A DNA stretch of 64,000 bases from NCBI GenBank assembly GCA_963840785.1, contig CAWJAF010000007.1, positions 124,001 through 188,000 on the forward strand, given 5' to 3'. A model generated the notes under the pieces. That model was not told the DNA's origin and searched no databases. It worked only from the letters and a program-made list of their open reading frames with translations. A program made the translations under genes and the position numbers. Positions within the stretch are counted from its first letter, which is position 1; every line of letters starts with the position of its first letter. Positions 53,482 to 62,133 of this stretch are shown here, piece by piece. This DNA is from JALYOK01 sp963840785. Its GTDB lineage: Bacteria > Pseudomonadota > Gammaproteobacteria > Burkholderiales > JALYOK01.

Positions 53482-53871
53482 ATGACCAAATTTTTCGCAC
53501 ATTTTCTGTTTATCCTCGCCGCTTGGACGTTGGTCATCAAATACTTATTCCCGGCAGCCTTCGCAATTGGACACGGCGAAGCAATCGGTACTTACATCTT
53601 CTGGGATTTTTGGTGGGTCATCCACATCTGGCTTGGCTGGTCGATGCTGACGCAGCCGCGCTACGTTTACGGGTTGGCGCTGATCGTTTCGGTGGTCGAG
53701 ATCATTATCATCGTCACGAAATTCGCGCTATTTCTACCCGCGCCGGAGTGGACGATTTGGCGCACCAATTGGTTCATCAACAAATGTTTCGTGCTGGCCT
53801 GTTTTATGGGCTTGCTCGGATATTTGTTGCGCTACCCAGCGCGATTCCCGAAATTCAACTTAGCACGATGA
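53482..53871 (+). CDS. Membrane protein of unknown function
   Basis: A 129-residue protein with about four hydrophobic helices (FFAHFLFILAAWTLVIKYLF in part, WWVIHIWLGWSML, YGLALIVSVVEIIIIV, CFVLACFMGLLGYLL). It starts ten bases after the aldo/keto reductase stop and is probably co-transcribed; a membrane partner for the Tat-exported reductase is conceivable. Its 3' end overlaps, on the opposite strand, a relic of an MFS gene. Confidence 0.72.
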   Translation: MTKFFAHFLFILAAWTLVIKYLFPAAFAIGHGEAIGTYIFWDFWWVIHIWLGWSMLTQPRYVYGLALIVSVVEIIIIVTKFALFLPAPEWTIWRTNWFINKCFVLACFMGLLGYLLRYPARFPKFNLAR

Positions 53872-53950
53872 TAGCGTCGTAGCAGCCACAACGCGATCGC
53901 GACATTCAGCAAATTCCACGCGACGCTGTTGATAAATGCCGCGCAGACTG
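53832..53950 (-). pseudogene. Relic of an MFS transporter 3' end
   Basis: On the minus strand this encodes AAFINSVAWNLLNVAIALWL and LRRYH. It is nearly the same as the C-terminus of the intact MFS gene at 54750-55952 (AAFINGVAWNLLNVAIAIWL). Only about 25 homologous codons remain. The intact gene and this relic flank the RHH-VapC module, so a second MFS copy was probably lost here. Confidence 0.7.
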
Positions 53951-54018
53951 ATGGCGAAGCCAGAACTCCAGCAGGGATTGGCTTTCAGCACGGCGTGCTA
54001 TTGATTTGATATGGTGTT

Positions 54019-54042
54019 TACATCACTATTCTTAGTGATGTA
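54019..54042. promoter_or_regulatory. Perfect palindrome, likely operator of the RHH-VapC pair
   Basis: The perfect 10-base arms TACATCACTA / TAGTGATGTA with centre TTCT end 34 bases before the antitoxin ATG at 54077. This is the usual layout for ribbon-helix-helix autorepression. Confidence 0.65.
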
Positions 54043-54076
54043 AGATTCATCTTTATTAGTTTTGTGTGAGGCTCAT

Positions 54077-54319
54077 ATGCATCGAACCCAAATTTCGCTT
54101 GAAAGTGAACAATACGATCTGCTGGTCCGCGAAGCCCAGCAACAAGGGATCAGCCTCGCCGCAGTGGTGCGCGGCATGATTGTTAAGCAATTGCAACAAC
54201 CTAAGCATGGCAAAGCGACGCCCGCACGGCTTGCCGCGGTAACGGGCTTGGGTGAAGGCGACGGGCGTGCCATTGGACGCAATCACAACGAATTTTTGTA
54301 CGGTCGCAAGCCGCGGTGA
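54077..54319 (+). CDS. Ribbon-helix-helix antitoxin
   Basis: An 80-residue protein. I start at ATG 54077 so that the RHH strand HRTQISLESEQYDLLVREAQ is N-terminal; an upstream in-frame start adds only four residues. The second helix is ISLAAVVRGMIVKQL. The C-terminal tail (AAVTGLGEGDGRAIGRNHNE, then FLYG) is the toxin-binding segment typical of VapB partners. The stop overlaps the toxin GTG (GTGA). Confidence 0.85.
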   Translation: MHRTQISLESEQYDLLVREAQQQGISLAAVVRGMIVKQLQQPKHGKATPARLAAVTGLGEGDGRAIGRNHNEFLYGRKPR

Positions 54320-54714
54320 GATCTTTGTTTATCGATACCGGCGCGTGGTACGCGTTGGCAGATCGCAAGGATCCGGATCATTCCCGCGTCACCGATTTTC
54401 TTGAAGCACAGACACTACCGTTAATGACCAGCAATTTTGTGTTCGATGAATCGGTAACGCTGATTCGATATCGCTTGGGGTTTGCGGCGGCGAAATCGTT
54501 TGGCTCAAGCCTCATGAGTGGCGGATTGGCGAAAGTCGTTCCGGTCGACAAGCTTGACGAAAACCGTGCTTGGGAAATATTTACCCGCTACCGTGATAAA
54601 AGTTTCAGTTTCACCGATTGCACCAGCTTCGCTATCATGCAGCGGCTCAAAATCGACAGCGCGGTGGCAATCGACGACGATTTTCGGGCGTTTGGGCTGA
54701 ATTGTTTGCCGTAA
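54316..54714 (+). CDS. vapC: PIN-domain ribonuclease toxin (VapC)
   Basis: A 132-residue VapC. The acidic residues are in place: FIDTGAWYALADR (Asp), TSNFVFDESVTLIRYRLG (Glu), SFTDCTSFAIMQRL (Asp), AVAIDDDFRAFG (Asp). It starts at GTG 54316, coupled to the antitoxin. It is an intact module and the third PIN toxin in this window. Confidence 0.92.
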   Translation: MRSLFIDTGAWYALADRKDPDHSRVTDFLEAQTLPLMTSNFVFDESVTLIRYRLGFAAAKSFGSSLMSGGLAKVVPVDKLDENRAWEIFTRYRDKSFSFTDCTSFAIMQRLKIDSAVAIDDDFRAFGLNCLP

Positions 54715-54749
54715 CACCGACGTTGAAACTTACGGGTGGCTTCGTAACA

Positions 54750-55952
54750 TTACACTTGCCGCCGAATCAAGCCCGAGCGCCGCAACAGCCAGATCGCAAT
54801 AGCGACGTTAAGTAAATTCCACGCGACGCCGTTAATAAATGCTGCGCGATACGATCCAAACCAATCGAAGATCACGCCGGACATCCAGCCGCCCAGCGCC
54901 ATGCCGAACATGGTTGCGGTGAGCACGATGCTGATGCGCGTGCCGGCTTGTTTCGACGGAAAAAATTCGCGCACGATAATCGCGTACGACGGCACAATAC
55001 CGCCTTGGAATAACCCGAACAGCGCCGAGAGCAAATACAACGAAACTAACCCATCGAATGGCACGAACAACAATAACGCAAGTGCCTGCAAGCTGGAGCC
55101 GAGTAGCAAGGTGCGCAGACCGCCGATGCGATCGGAGATCCAACCGAAACTCAAGCGGCTGACGATGCCGCAGGCAAGCATCAACGACAGCATCTGCGCG
55201 CCGCGGGCGGGGCCGAAACCTAGATCGCCGCAATAGGCGATGATGTGAACTTGCGGCATGGACATCGCCACGCAACACGTTAAGCCGGCGATAATGAGGA
55301 TCACTTGCAATGTGTTCGGCGCGAGGCCAAGCGGGCGTTGAGTTGTCGTTTTTTCTGTTGACCTTTCTGTAATGGCGATCGCGGTCGGCACGCGGCGCCG
55401 CAGGGCGAATGCCAGCGGCAACATCGTGAGTATGCAAAACCATGCGACGCCGGCGTAGGTTTCGCGCCATCCGTTACTTTGAATAAAGTACGTGAGCACG
55501 GGCGGCCAGATGGTGCCGGCCAAATAGTTTCCGCTGGCGATAATGCCGACAGCAAGCCCGCGATTTTTTGTGAACCACAGCGATGTGTCTGCAAGCAGCG
55601 GCCCGAATGTCACCGAACTGCCGACGCCGATTAGCAGGCCCTGTAGCAAGGTAAATTGGCCGATCGTCGCAGCGTGACTGGCACTGAGATAACCGATTGC
55701 AAGTAAGATCGCGCCGATCACCAGCGGAATAAAAATCCCGAAGCGATCCGCCAAGCGGCCCATGAAAATACTGGCGATGCCGAAGCAAATCATCGTCATC
55801 GTGTAAGGCAACGATGCCGCGCCGCGCGCGACACCGAATTCCGCTTGTACGCTAGACAGCGCTACAACAACGGACCACATGCCGACACCGCCGATGGTGG
55901 AGAGCAGCAGCGCTACGGCAAGGCGAACCCAGGGGTAATTGTTATCGACCAT
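54750..55952 (-). CDS. Major facilitator superfamily transporter
   Basis: A 400-residue, 12-helix MFS protein. It has the loop 2-3 motif GRLADRFGIFIPLVIGAIL and the symmetric motif GWISDRIGGLRTLLLGSSL between helices 8 and 9. It resembles the oxalate/formate and monocarboxylate antiporter group, so it probably moves a small carboxylate; the substrate is not predictable. Its 3' end is duplicated as a relic at 53832-53950. Confidence 0.9.
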   Translation of the reverse strand: MVDNNYPWVRLAVALLLSTIGGVGMWSVVVALSSVQAEFGVARGAASLPYTMTMICFGIASIFMGRLADRFGIFIPLVIGAILLAIGYLSASHAATIGQFTLLQGLLIGVGSSVTFGPLLADTSLWFTKNRGLAVGIIASGNYLAGTIWPPVLTYFIQSNGWRETYAGVAWFCILTMLPLAFALRRRVPTAIAITERSTEKTTTQRPLGLAPNTLQVILIIAGLTCCVAMSMPQVHIIAYCGDLGFGPARGAQMLSLMLACGIVSRLSFGWISDRIGGLRTLLLGSSLQALALLLFVPFDGLVSLYLLSALFGLFQGGIVPSYAIIVREFFPSKQAGTRISIVLTATMFGMALGGWMSGVIFDWFGSYRAAFINGVAWNLLNVAIAIWLLRRSGLIRRQV

Positions 55953-56106
55953 TGCCCGCTAAGCGTTGAGGGATTTTAAATGACGATGCAAAATGTTCGG
56001 CACATGAATGCACCCTGCATTTATTTTGCGTAGTGCTTGAAGACGCTGGTGGTTATTACTTCTAACTTGGCATGCCTGGAGAGCCAGTATCCACGCCATT
56101 CTTGGC

Positions 56107-56130
56107 GTAGGGTGCAGCGATGCACCCTAC
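56107..56130. repeat. Perfect palindrome (GTAGGGTGC family) behind gyrB
   Basis: Arms GTAGGGTGCA / TGCACCCTAC around GCGA, three bases after the gyrB stop. It is the third member of the GTAGGGTGC family and a likely 3' hairpin for the gyrB transcript, but no T-run follows. Confidence 0.75.
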
Positions 56131-56133
56131 AAT

Positions 56134-58557
56134 TTAAACATCTAGGTTACGTACACCCAACGCATTGCGCTCGATAAAATTGCGCCGCGCTTCGACTTCG
56201 TCACCCATCAGCGTGATGAAAATTTCATCGGCGGCGATGGCGTCTTCGATTTGCACTTTGAGCAAACGACGCGTGGAGGGATCGAGCGTGGTTTCCCATA
56301 ATTGCGTCGGATTCATTTCGCCCAAGCCCTTGTAGCGCTGCACGGTGAGGCCTTTGCGTGCTTCTTCTAGCAGCCAATCGAGCGCTTGCTTGAAGGATAC
56401 GACTGGTAATTCGTGATCGCCGCGCTTGATCGCCGCCCCTTCCCGGATCAAACCGATTAGCACTTCAGCGGTTTTTTTGATCTGGTTGTAATCGCCGCTC
56501 TCGACAAAATCCTGATCGAGATACGTAGTGTAGGCGTTACCGTGACTCATGCGCAGAATGTTGAGGCGATAGGTTTCAAAGCGCTCGTCACGCTCGACGG
56601 TGATTTTGATTTCACTGTTGCCGGTCGCTTGCATGATGCGTTTCGCCGTCGTATTCGCGCTAGCTTCGCTCGATAAATCGATTTCCGGCGCGATAAGCAA
56701 AGCGTGCAGCACCTGGCCCTCGATCAGACGAGCGAGGCGATCGATTACTGCTTCTCCTAACAAATACTCGCGCGCGATTTTTTCGAAGGCTTCGCGTTGC
56801 ATCGGCTCTTCGCCTTTGGCTGTGACTAACTGTGCATCTTTCAAGGCGAGTTTGAGCAGATGTTGTTTCAACTCTTGATCATCTTTGAGGTAGCGCTCGT
56901 CCTTGCCGTGTTTAACTTTATAGAGCGGCGGTTGAGCGATATAGATATGGCCGCGCTCGACTAACTCCGGCATCTGCCGATAGAAAAATGTCAGCAACAG
57001 TGTCCGAATGTGTGAGCCGTCGACGTCTGCATCGGTCATGATGATGATGCGGTGATAGCGTAATTTGTCCGGCGCGTATTCATCCTTGCCGATGCTGGTG
57101 CCGAGTGCGGTAATCAGCGTGGCGATTTCTTGCGACGAAATGACTTTGTCGAAACGCGCGCGTTCGACGTTAAGAATTTTACCTTTCAACGGTAGAACCG
57201 CTTGATTCTTGCGGTCGCGGCCTTGCTTGGCGGAGCCGCCGGCAGAATCACCCTCAACGAGATACAACTCGCATTTGGCGGGATCTTTTTCCTGGCAATC
57301 GGCAAGCTTGCCGGGCAGGCCCATGCCGTCGAGCACGCCTTTGCGCCGCGTCATCTCGCGCGCTTTGCGCGCCGCTTCACGGGCGCGAGCAGCATCGATG
57401 ATTTTGTTGCAGATAATCTTTGCGTCCGCCGGATTTTCCAGTAGAAATTCCATCAGTTTGCTGGACACCACTTCTTGCACGATCGGCTGGACTTCGCTGG
57501 AAACGAGTTTATCTTTCGTCTGCGACGAGAACTTGGGTTCAGGAACCTTGACTGAGAGCACACAGGTCAAGCCTTCGCGCATATCGTCACCGGTGGTTTC
57601 GACTTTGGCTTTTTTTGCGAGCTCTTCTTTGTCGATGTAGTTATTCAGCGTGCGCGTCAATGCTTGACGCAAACCGGTGAGGTGAGTGCCGCCGTCGCGC
57701 TGTGGAATATTATTGGTGAAACATTGCAGCGATTCGGTATAGGAATCATTCCACTGCATCGACACTTCGACGGTCATGCCGTCTTTCTCGCCCACCGCAT
57801 GAAATATTTTCGGATGCAACACGGTCTTGGCGCGGTTCATGTATTCGACAAAGCCTTTGATGCCGCCAGCATAGGCGAAATTTTCGCTCTTGCCGTCGCG
57901 CTGATCGACCAGTTCTATCTTGACGCCATTGTTGAGAAAAGACAGTTCGCGCAGACGCTTTGCCAAAAGTTCCCAGTGAAATTCAACGTGGGTAAACGTC
58001 TCCACTGCAGGCATAAAGTGAATTTCTGTGCCGCGCTTTTCGGTCTTGCCGGTAATCGCTAACGGCGCGACCGCGAACCCGCCGCGAAACTCCATTTGAT
58101 GCACTTTGCCGTTGCGCGAAATGCGCAGCTTTAGCCAATCGGACAATGCGTTAACGACAGATACGCCGACGCCGTGCAATCCGCCAGAAACTTTGTAGGA
58201 ATTGGAATCGAATTTACCGCCAGCGTGAAGTTCGGTCATGACGATTTCCGCGGCGGAACGCTTGAACTCGTCGTCTTCTTTGATGTCGGTCGGAATGCCG
58301 CGTCCGTTATCGACCACGCTGATGGAATTATCGGTATGGATGACAATTTTGATGTCGTTGCAGTGGCCGGCAAGCGCTTCGTCGATCGCGTTATCGACCA
58401 CTTCGAACACCATGTGATGCAACCCGGAACCGTCGCTGGTATCGCCGATATACATGCCTGGCCGCTTGCGAACCGCTTCGAGGCCTTTCAGGATTTTGAT
58501 ATTGTCTGAGGTGTAGTCGTCTTCTGCAGCGCCTTTCGGCATTTCACTTTCGCTCAC
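56134..58557 (-). CDS. gyrB: DNA gyrase subunit B
   Basis: An 807-residue gyrase ATPase subunit. The GHKL ATPase region has EVVDNAIDEALAGHC and GGLHGVGVSVVNALS. The transducer is followed by the TOPRIM domain with LVEGDSAGGSAKQGRDR and IMTDADVDGSHI. The C-terminus has VQRYKGLGEMNPTQLWETTL. It introduces negative supercoils with GyrA. It follows dnaN directly with no recF between them, which is usual in betaproteobacteria. Confidence 0.98.
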   Translation of the reverse strand: MSESEMPKGAAEDDYTSDNIKILKGLEAVRKRPGMYIGDTSDGSGLHHMVFEVVDNAIDEALAGHCNDIKIVIHTDNSISVVDNGRGIPTDIKEDDEFKRSAAEIVMTELHAGGKFDSNSYKVSGGLHGVGVSVVNALSDWLKLRISRNGKVHQMEFRGGFAVAPLAITGKTEKRGTEIHFMPAVETFTHVEFHWELLAKRLRELSFLNNGVKIELVDQRDGKSENFAYAGGIKGFVEYMNRAKTVLHPKIFHAVGEKDGMTVEVSMQWNDSYTESLQCFTNNIPQRDGGTHLTGLRQALTRTLNNYIDKEELAKKAKVETTGDDMREGLTCVLSVKVPEPKFSSQTKDKLVSSEVQPIVQEVVSSKLMEFLLENPADAKIICNKIIDAARAREAARKAREMTRRKGVLDGMGLPGKLADCQEKDPAKCELYLVEGDSAGGSAKQGRDRKNQAVLPLKGKILNVERARFDKVISSQEIATLITALGTSIGKDEYAPDKLRYHRIIIMTDADVDGSHIRTLLLTFFYRQMPELVERGHIYIAQPPLYKVKHGKDERYLKDDQELKQHLLKLALKDAQLVTAKGEEPMQREAFEKIAREYLLGEAVIDRLARLIEGQVLHALLIAPEIDLSSEASANTTAKRIMQATGNSEIKITVERDERFETYRLNILRMSHGNAYTTYLDQDFVESGDYNQIKKTAEVLIGLIREGAAIKRGDHELPVVSFKQALDWLLEEARKGLTVQRYKGLGEMNPTQLWETTLDPSTRRLLKVQIEDAIAADEIFITLMGDEVEARRNFIERNALGVRNLDV

Positions 58558-58589
58558 GCGTGATTCTTCCTAATGTAAAACAAATCAAA

Positions 58590-59702
58590 TTAGATGCGCA
58601 TTGGCATCACAACGTATTTAAATTGCTCGTCGCCCGGCACCGTTACGAGCGAGCTGGAATTCGCATCACCAAATGACCAAACGATATTCTCGACATCGGT
58701 GTGGTTTAACACGTCTAGCAGATAGGTAACGTTGAAGCCGACGTCAAGCGGCTCGCCATCATAGGCTATCGCTAATTCTTCCTGCGCCTCTTCTTGCTCG
58801 TTGTTGCTGCAAATAATGTTCATGAGGTCTTTGGTTAAAACGACGCGCACACCGCGAATTTTCTCGTTCGACAAAATCGCCGCGCGATTTAGCGCCTGCT
58901 GCAGCTGGATACGATTCAACGTAATGTGTTTGGTATAGCCGGTCGGAATAACTTTGGTGTAGTCGGGAAATTTGCCGTCGATTAGTTTCGACGACAGTTC
59001 GGTATTACCCAAATCGAAGCGGACTTGGTTGGTTTTCAGCGTCACGTTAACGCTGCTATCGTCATCGCCATCATCAAGCAACTTGATTAATTCGGCGACG
59101 GTTTTGCGCGGCAAGATGGCCTCGCCCTTGGCCTCACCGCCTTCCATTTTGCTCTCGACGAAACTTAAGCGATGGCCATCGGTCGCCACGGTGATGACTT
59201 TTCCGTCCGCAATGGAAATCAACATGCCGTTCAAGTAATAACGGATATCCTGATTCGCCATGGCGTATTGCATTTTTTCCAACTGCGCTTTGAACGTTTT
59301 GCGATTAAGACTAAACGTCGATACAGGGTCGCCAGTCTCGGCAAGTTTCGGAAAATCCGCCGCTGGCAGCGTCTGCAATGAAAATCTCGATTTGCCGGCT
59401 TTCAGCGTGAGGCGGCTTTCCTTGCCATCGAGCACGACATCACTGCTTTCGGGTAACGAACGCAAAATATCCAGTAATTTTTTCGCGGCGATGGTAATGC
59501 TTTCACTAGGTTCCTTCAGTTGCACGTCTGCGTGCGTACGAATTTGCACTTCGAGATCGGTCGCGGTCAGCGACGCCTGGCCGGACTGACTGTCGATCAG
59601 CACGTTGGAAAGAATCGGCAACGTATGACGACGTTCGACGATCCCTGCGACCTTTTGCAGCGGGATTAATAACGCATTCCGAGAGGTTTTAATAGTAATC
59701 AT
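58590..59702 (-). CDS. dnaN: DNA polymerase III beta sliding clamp
   Basis: A 370-residue clamp made of three similar domains (RHTLPILSNVLID, NQDIRYYLNGMLISIADGKV, NRAAILSNEKIRGVRV) with the family C-terminus EQFKYVVMPMRI. It encircles DNA and tethers polymerases. It lies 204 bases after dnaA, and that gap contains a DnaA-box-like site. Confidence 0.98.
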   Translation of the reverse strand: MITIKTSRNALLIPLQKVAGIVERRHTLPILSNVLIDSQSGQASLTATDLEVQIRTHADVQLKEPSESITIAAKKLLDILRSLPESSDVVLDGKESRLTLKAGKSRFSLQTLPAADFPKLAETGDPVSTFSLNRKTFKAQLEKMQYAMANQDIRYYLNGMLISIADGKVITVATDGHRLSFVESKMEGGEAKGEAILPRKTVAELIKLLDDGDDDSSVNVTLKTNQVRFDLGNTELSSKLIDGKFPDYTKVIPTGYTKHITLNRIQLQQALNRAAILSNEKIRGVRVVLTKDLMNIICSNNEQEEAQEELAIAYDGEPLDVGFNVTYLLDVLNHTDVENIVWSFGDANSSSLVTVPGDEQFKYVVMPMRI

Positions 59703-59837
59703 AATCTTTAAAGATATTATTGATTAATACTTATTAGAGCGAGTGCAATTTTCGCACAACTCGCTATTTCCTATTACTATCAGGAAATTAGCGTCAAATT
59801 TTGTCCGGTATAAAGCGCCGATTGCCACGGAATAGAT

Positions 59838-59846
59838 TGTGGATAG
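59838..59846 (-). promoter_or_regulatory. DnaA-box-like site in the dnaA-dnaN gap
   Basis: TGTGGATAG is the complement of CTATCCACA, one mismatch from the DnaA box TTATCCACA. It is the best such site in the 204-base dnaA-dnaN spacer, which is otherwise AT-rich near dnaN. It could regulate dnaN or contribute to the origin. Confidence 0.45.
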
Positions 59847-59906
59847 TTTCGGGCATCGGGCTAACGTCAAAGAATAAGCCTGAATTATACCCAACTACGA
59901 AGCGAC

Positions 59907-61265
59907 TTATCCCTTTAGTATTTGTTGCAATACTACTAGGTCGCGATTAATACCACCGTCGCTTTCCTTTAATTCTTCAATTTTCCGGCAGGCGTGTAAT
60001 ACGGTTGTGTGGTCGCGGCCGCCAAATGCTTCACCGATATCGGGTAACGACAGTTGCGTGAATTCTTTCGCCAACGCCATCGCCACTTGGCGAGGCCGAG
60101 CGATGGCACGGTTGCGTTTCTTCGAATACATTTCCGCGACTTTGATTTTGTAATAATCGGCGACGGTTTTTTGAATATTTTCAATCGAGACTTGGCGATT
60201 TTGGATGACCAAGAGGTCTTTAAGCGCTTCCTTGGTTGCCGCCAAGGATAGCGGTGTGCTGGTGAAGCGAACGAAAGCAAAAACGCGCTTCAGCGCACCT
60301 TCCAGCTCGCGCACATTAGAGCGGATATGCTTGGCAATGAAGAATGCGATGCTCTCGTCCAACTCGACATTTTCCGCTGCGGCTTTGTCAATCAAAATCG
60401 CCACGCGCATTTCCAATTCCGGCGGTTCGATGGCAACGGTTAAGCCCCAGCCGAAGCGTGACACCAAGCGATCGTCGACGTCGGAAAGTTCTTTTGGAAA
60501 GCGATCGCAGGTGATAATGACTTGTTTGTGCGCCTCAATCAGCGCATTAAACGCGAAAAAGAATTCTTCTTGTGAACGAGATTTTCCGCCGATGAATTGA
60601 ATGTCGTCGATCAACAAAAGATCCAACGTGTGATAGCGCCGCTTAAAACTATCGAAAGACTTATGCTGATAGGCGCGCACCACATCGGTGACGTAATCTT
60701 GCGATGTGACGTACTGAATCTTAGCAGTCGGGTTGCGATGCAATGCCGCGTTACCGATTGCTTGAATCAGGTGGGTCTTGCCCAGCCCAACGCCGCCATA
60801 AATGAAAAGCGGGTTATAAGCGGTGCCGATGTGTTCGGCGACCTGTTGTGCCGCAGCGCGCGCCAACTGATTGGCTTTGCCGGCAACGAAATTACTAAAT
60901 GTAAACGTCGGATTGATGCGATTGTTATCGTCAGCGCCGGTGAGTATGCGTGGCGAAATCTTGCCGTTACTCGCAATTGCGGGCGCAACAACCGGTGTGG
61001 GGTGCTCAAGCGCGGCTGCTTCACGAACCGTGAGGACAAAGCGCATCGGCTGGCCAAAATAGCGCTCGGCGAGCTCTTCGAGGCGCTTTAAAAAGCGATC
61101 GCGAACCCATTGCAAAACGAAGCTATTTGGCGCAAGCAGCAATATTTGGCCGTCTTCTAGGGCGACATTCAAGGGTTTGATCCAGTTGTTATACTGTCCC
61201 TGAGATAGCTCGCCATGAAGATGGGTCAGGCATTGCTGCCAGAACGGATCGATCATATTTAACAA
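59907..61265 (-). CDS. dnaA: Chromosomal replication initiator DnaA
   Basis: A 452-residue initiator. Domain I (FWQQCLTHLHGELSQGQYNN) is followed by a short linker. The AAA+ domain has Walker A YGGVGLGKTHLIQ, Walker B LLLIDDIQFIGGK and an arginine-finger region. Domain IV has the DnaA-box signature FGGRDHTTVLHACRKIEEL. It binds and opens the origin. It is divergent from rpmH, and the spacer between them carries a perfect DnaA box. Confidence 0.98.
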   Translation of the reverse strand: MLNMIDPFWQQCLTHLHGELSQGQYNNWIKPLNVALEDGQILLLAPNSFVLQWVRDRFLKRLEELAERYFGQPMRFVLTVREAAALEHPTPVVAPAIASNGKISPRILTGADDNNRINPTFTFSNFVAGKANQLARAAAQQVAEHIGTAYNPLFIYGGVGLGKTHLIQAIGNAALHRNPTAKIQYVTSQDYVTDVVRAYQHKSFDSFKRRYHTLDLLLIDDIQFIGGKSRSQEEFFFAFNALIEAHKQVIITCDRFPKELSDVDDRLVSRFGWGLTVAIEPPELEMRVAILIDKAAAENVELDESIAFFIAKHIRSNVRELEGALKRVFAFVRFTSTPLSLAATKEALKDLLVIQNRQVSIENIQKTVADYYKIKVAEMYSKKRNRAIARPRQVAMALAKEFTQLSLPDIGEAFGGRDHTTVLHACRKIEELKESDGGINRDLVVLQQILKG

Positions 61266-61442
61266 ATTGATTTGATTAAAAATTATAATTATTAGACGTC
61301 TGCGATTAAGCCCAGACGAAGCCCATGATACGCGCCGAATTCGAACTTATCCACAGGTCTTTTAGAGCGAGTATCCACGCCATGACTTGACACGGCGGTC
61401 AATAACCTTTGTAATTTAAGGTTTGCTAAATCAGAAACCGCC
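61266..61442. other. Candidate replication origin between dnaA and rpmH
   Basis: The spacer has an AT-rich stretch directly upstream of dnaA (61261-61295) and a perfect DnaA box TTATCCACA at 61347-61355. A weaker relative, GTATCCACG, follows near 61371. This layout fits an oriC or at least DnaA autoregulation. The number of boxes is low, so the origin could also involve the dnaA-dnaN spacer. The rpmH promoter must be here too. Confidence 0.5.
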
Positions 61443-61577
61443 ATGAAACGAACCTACCAACCCTCCGTTACCAAACGCGCCCGTACCCACGGATTTTTAG
61501 TCCGCATGAAAACAAAGGGCGGCCGGGCAGTCATTAACGCCCGCCGTGCTCGCGGTCGTACCCGCCTAGCTGTTTGA
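61443..61577 (+). CDS. rpmH: 50S ribosomal protein L34
   Basis: A 44-residue protein, MKRTYQPSVTKRARTHGFLV followed by the invariant RMKTKGGRAVINARRARGR region, ending RLAV. It is a full-length bacterial L34 and part of the large ribosomal subunit. Its stop TGA overlaps the TTG start of rnpA (TTGA), the usual coupling of these two genes. Confidence 0.97.
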   Translation: MKRTYQPSVTKRARTHGFLVRMKTKGGRAVINARRARGRTRLAV

Positions 61578-61912
61578 CCGCGTTAGGTAAAGCCGCAAAA
61601 AAACAGGCCGCGCGCGGTTGGTTTGACCGTGTATTTGTACAGCGTAAATCCTACAGCGGCCGGTTTTCGCAGCTTTACCTCGGCAATACCGATCAAGCCG
61701 CAGGCAGTTTTGGCGTTAGTGTGAGCAAGCGCATTTGTCCCTCGGCCGTATCGCGAAACTATACGAAACGCGTACTACGAGCCTGGTTCCAATCCAACCG
61801 TGCGCAGTTAGAAGGCCGAGACGTGGTGATTCGCGTGCGGCGCGAGTATGATGCGCGTGAATTTGCAGCGGTCCGACAGGAATTAAATAAGCTCCTAAGC
61901 CGTGTTCGATGA
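61574..61912 (+). CDS. rnpA: Ribonuclease P protein component
   Basis: A 112-residue basic protein that helps the RNase P RNA mature tRNA 5' ends. The RNR-type motif is SRNYTKRVLRAWF near residue 60, and the substrate-binding part is VFVQRKSYSGRFSQLYLG. The start is TTG at 61574, overlapping the rpmH stop. Its stop overlaps the yidD ATG. Confidence 0.94.
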   Translation: MTALGKAAKKQAARGWFDRVFVQRKSYSGRFSQLYLGNTDQAAGSFGVSVSKRICPSAVSRNYTKRVLRAWFQSNRAQLEGRDVVIRVRREYDAREFAAVRQELNKLLSRVR

Positions 61913-62121
61913 TGGCGCGGATTCTGCAATTTTTTTTGTCGGTGTATCGCGTTGCCTTCAGCCCGTTTCTGGGCCGTAATTGCCGCTTTTTCCCGAGTTG
62001 TTCAGATTATGCTAGCGAAGCGTTGTCACGCCATGGTGCGGCGCGCGGCTCCTGGCTTGCCGTGAAACGCATCACCCGTTGTCATCCTTTGCATCCTGGT
62101 GGTTTCGACCCCGTTCCTTAA
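61909..62121 (+). CDS. yidD: Membrane protein insertion efficiency factor YidD
   Basis: A 70-residue protein with the family core YRVAFSPFLGRNCRFFPSCSDYA and HPLHPGGFDPVP, including the conserved cysteines. It is thought to assist YidC/Sec membrane insertion from the cytoplasmic face. Its start overlaps the rnpA stop and yidC begins 12 bases after its stop. Confidence 0.95.
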   Translation: MMARILQFFLSVYRVAFSPFLGRNCRFFPSCSDYASEALSRHGAARGSWLAVKRITRCHPLHPGGFDPVP

Positions 62122-62133
62122 GTTTTGAAAAAT

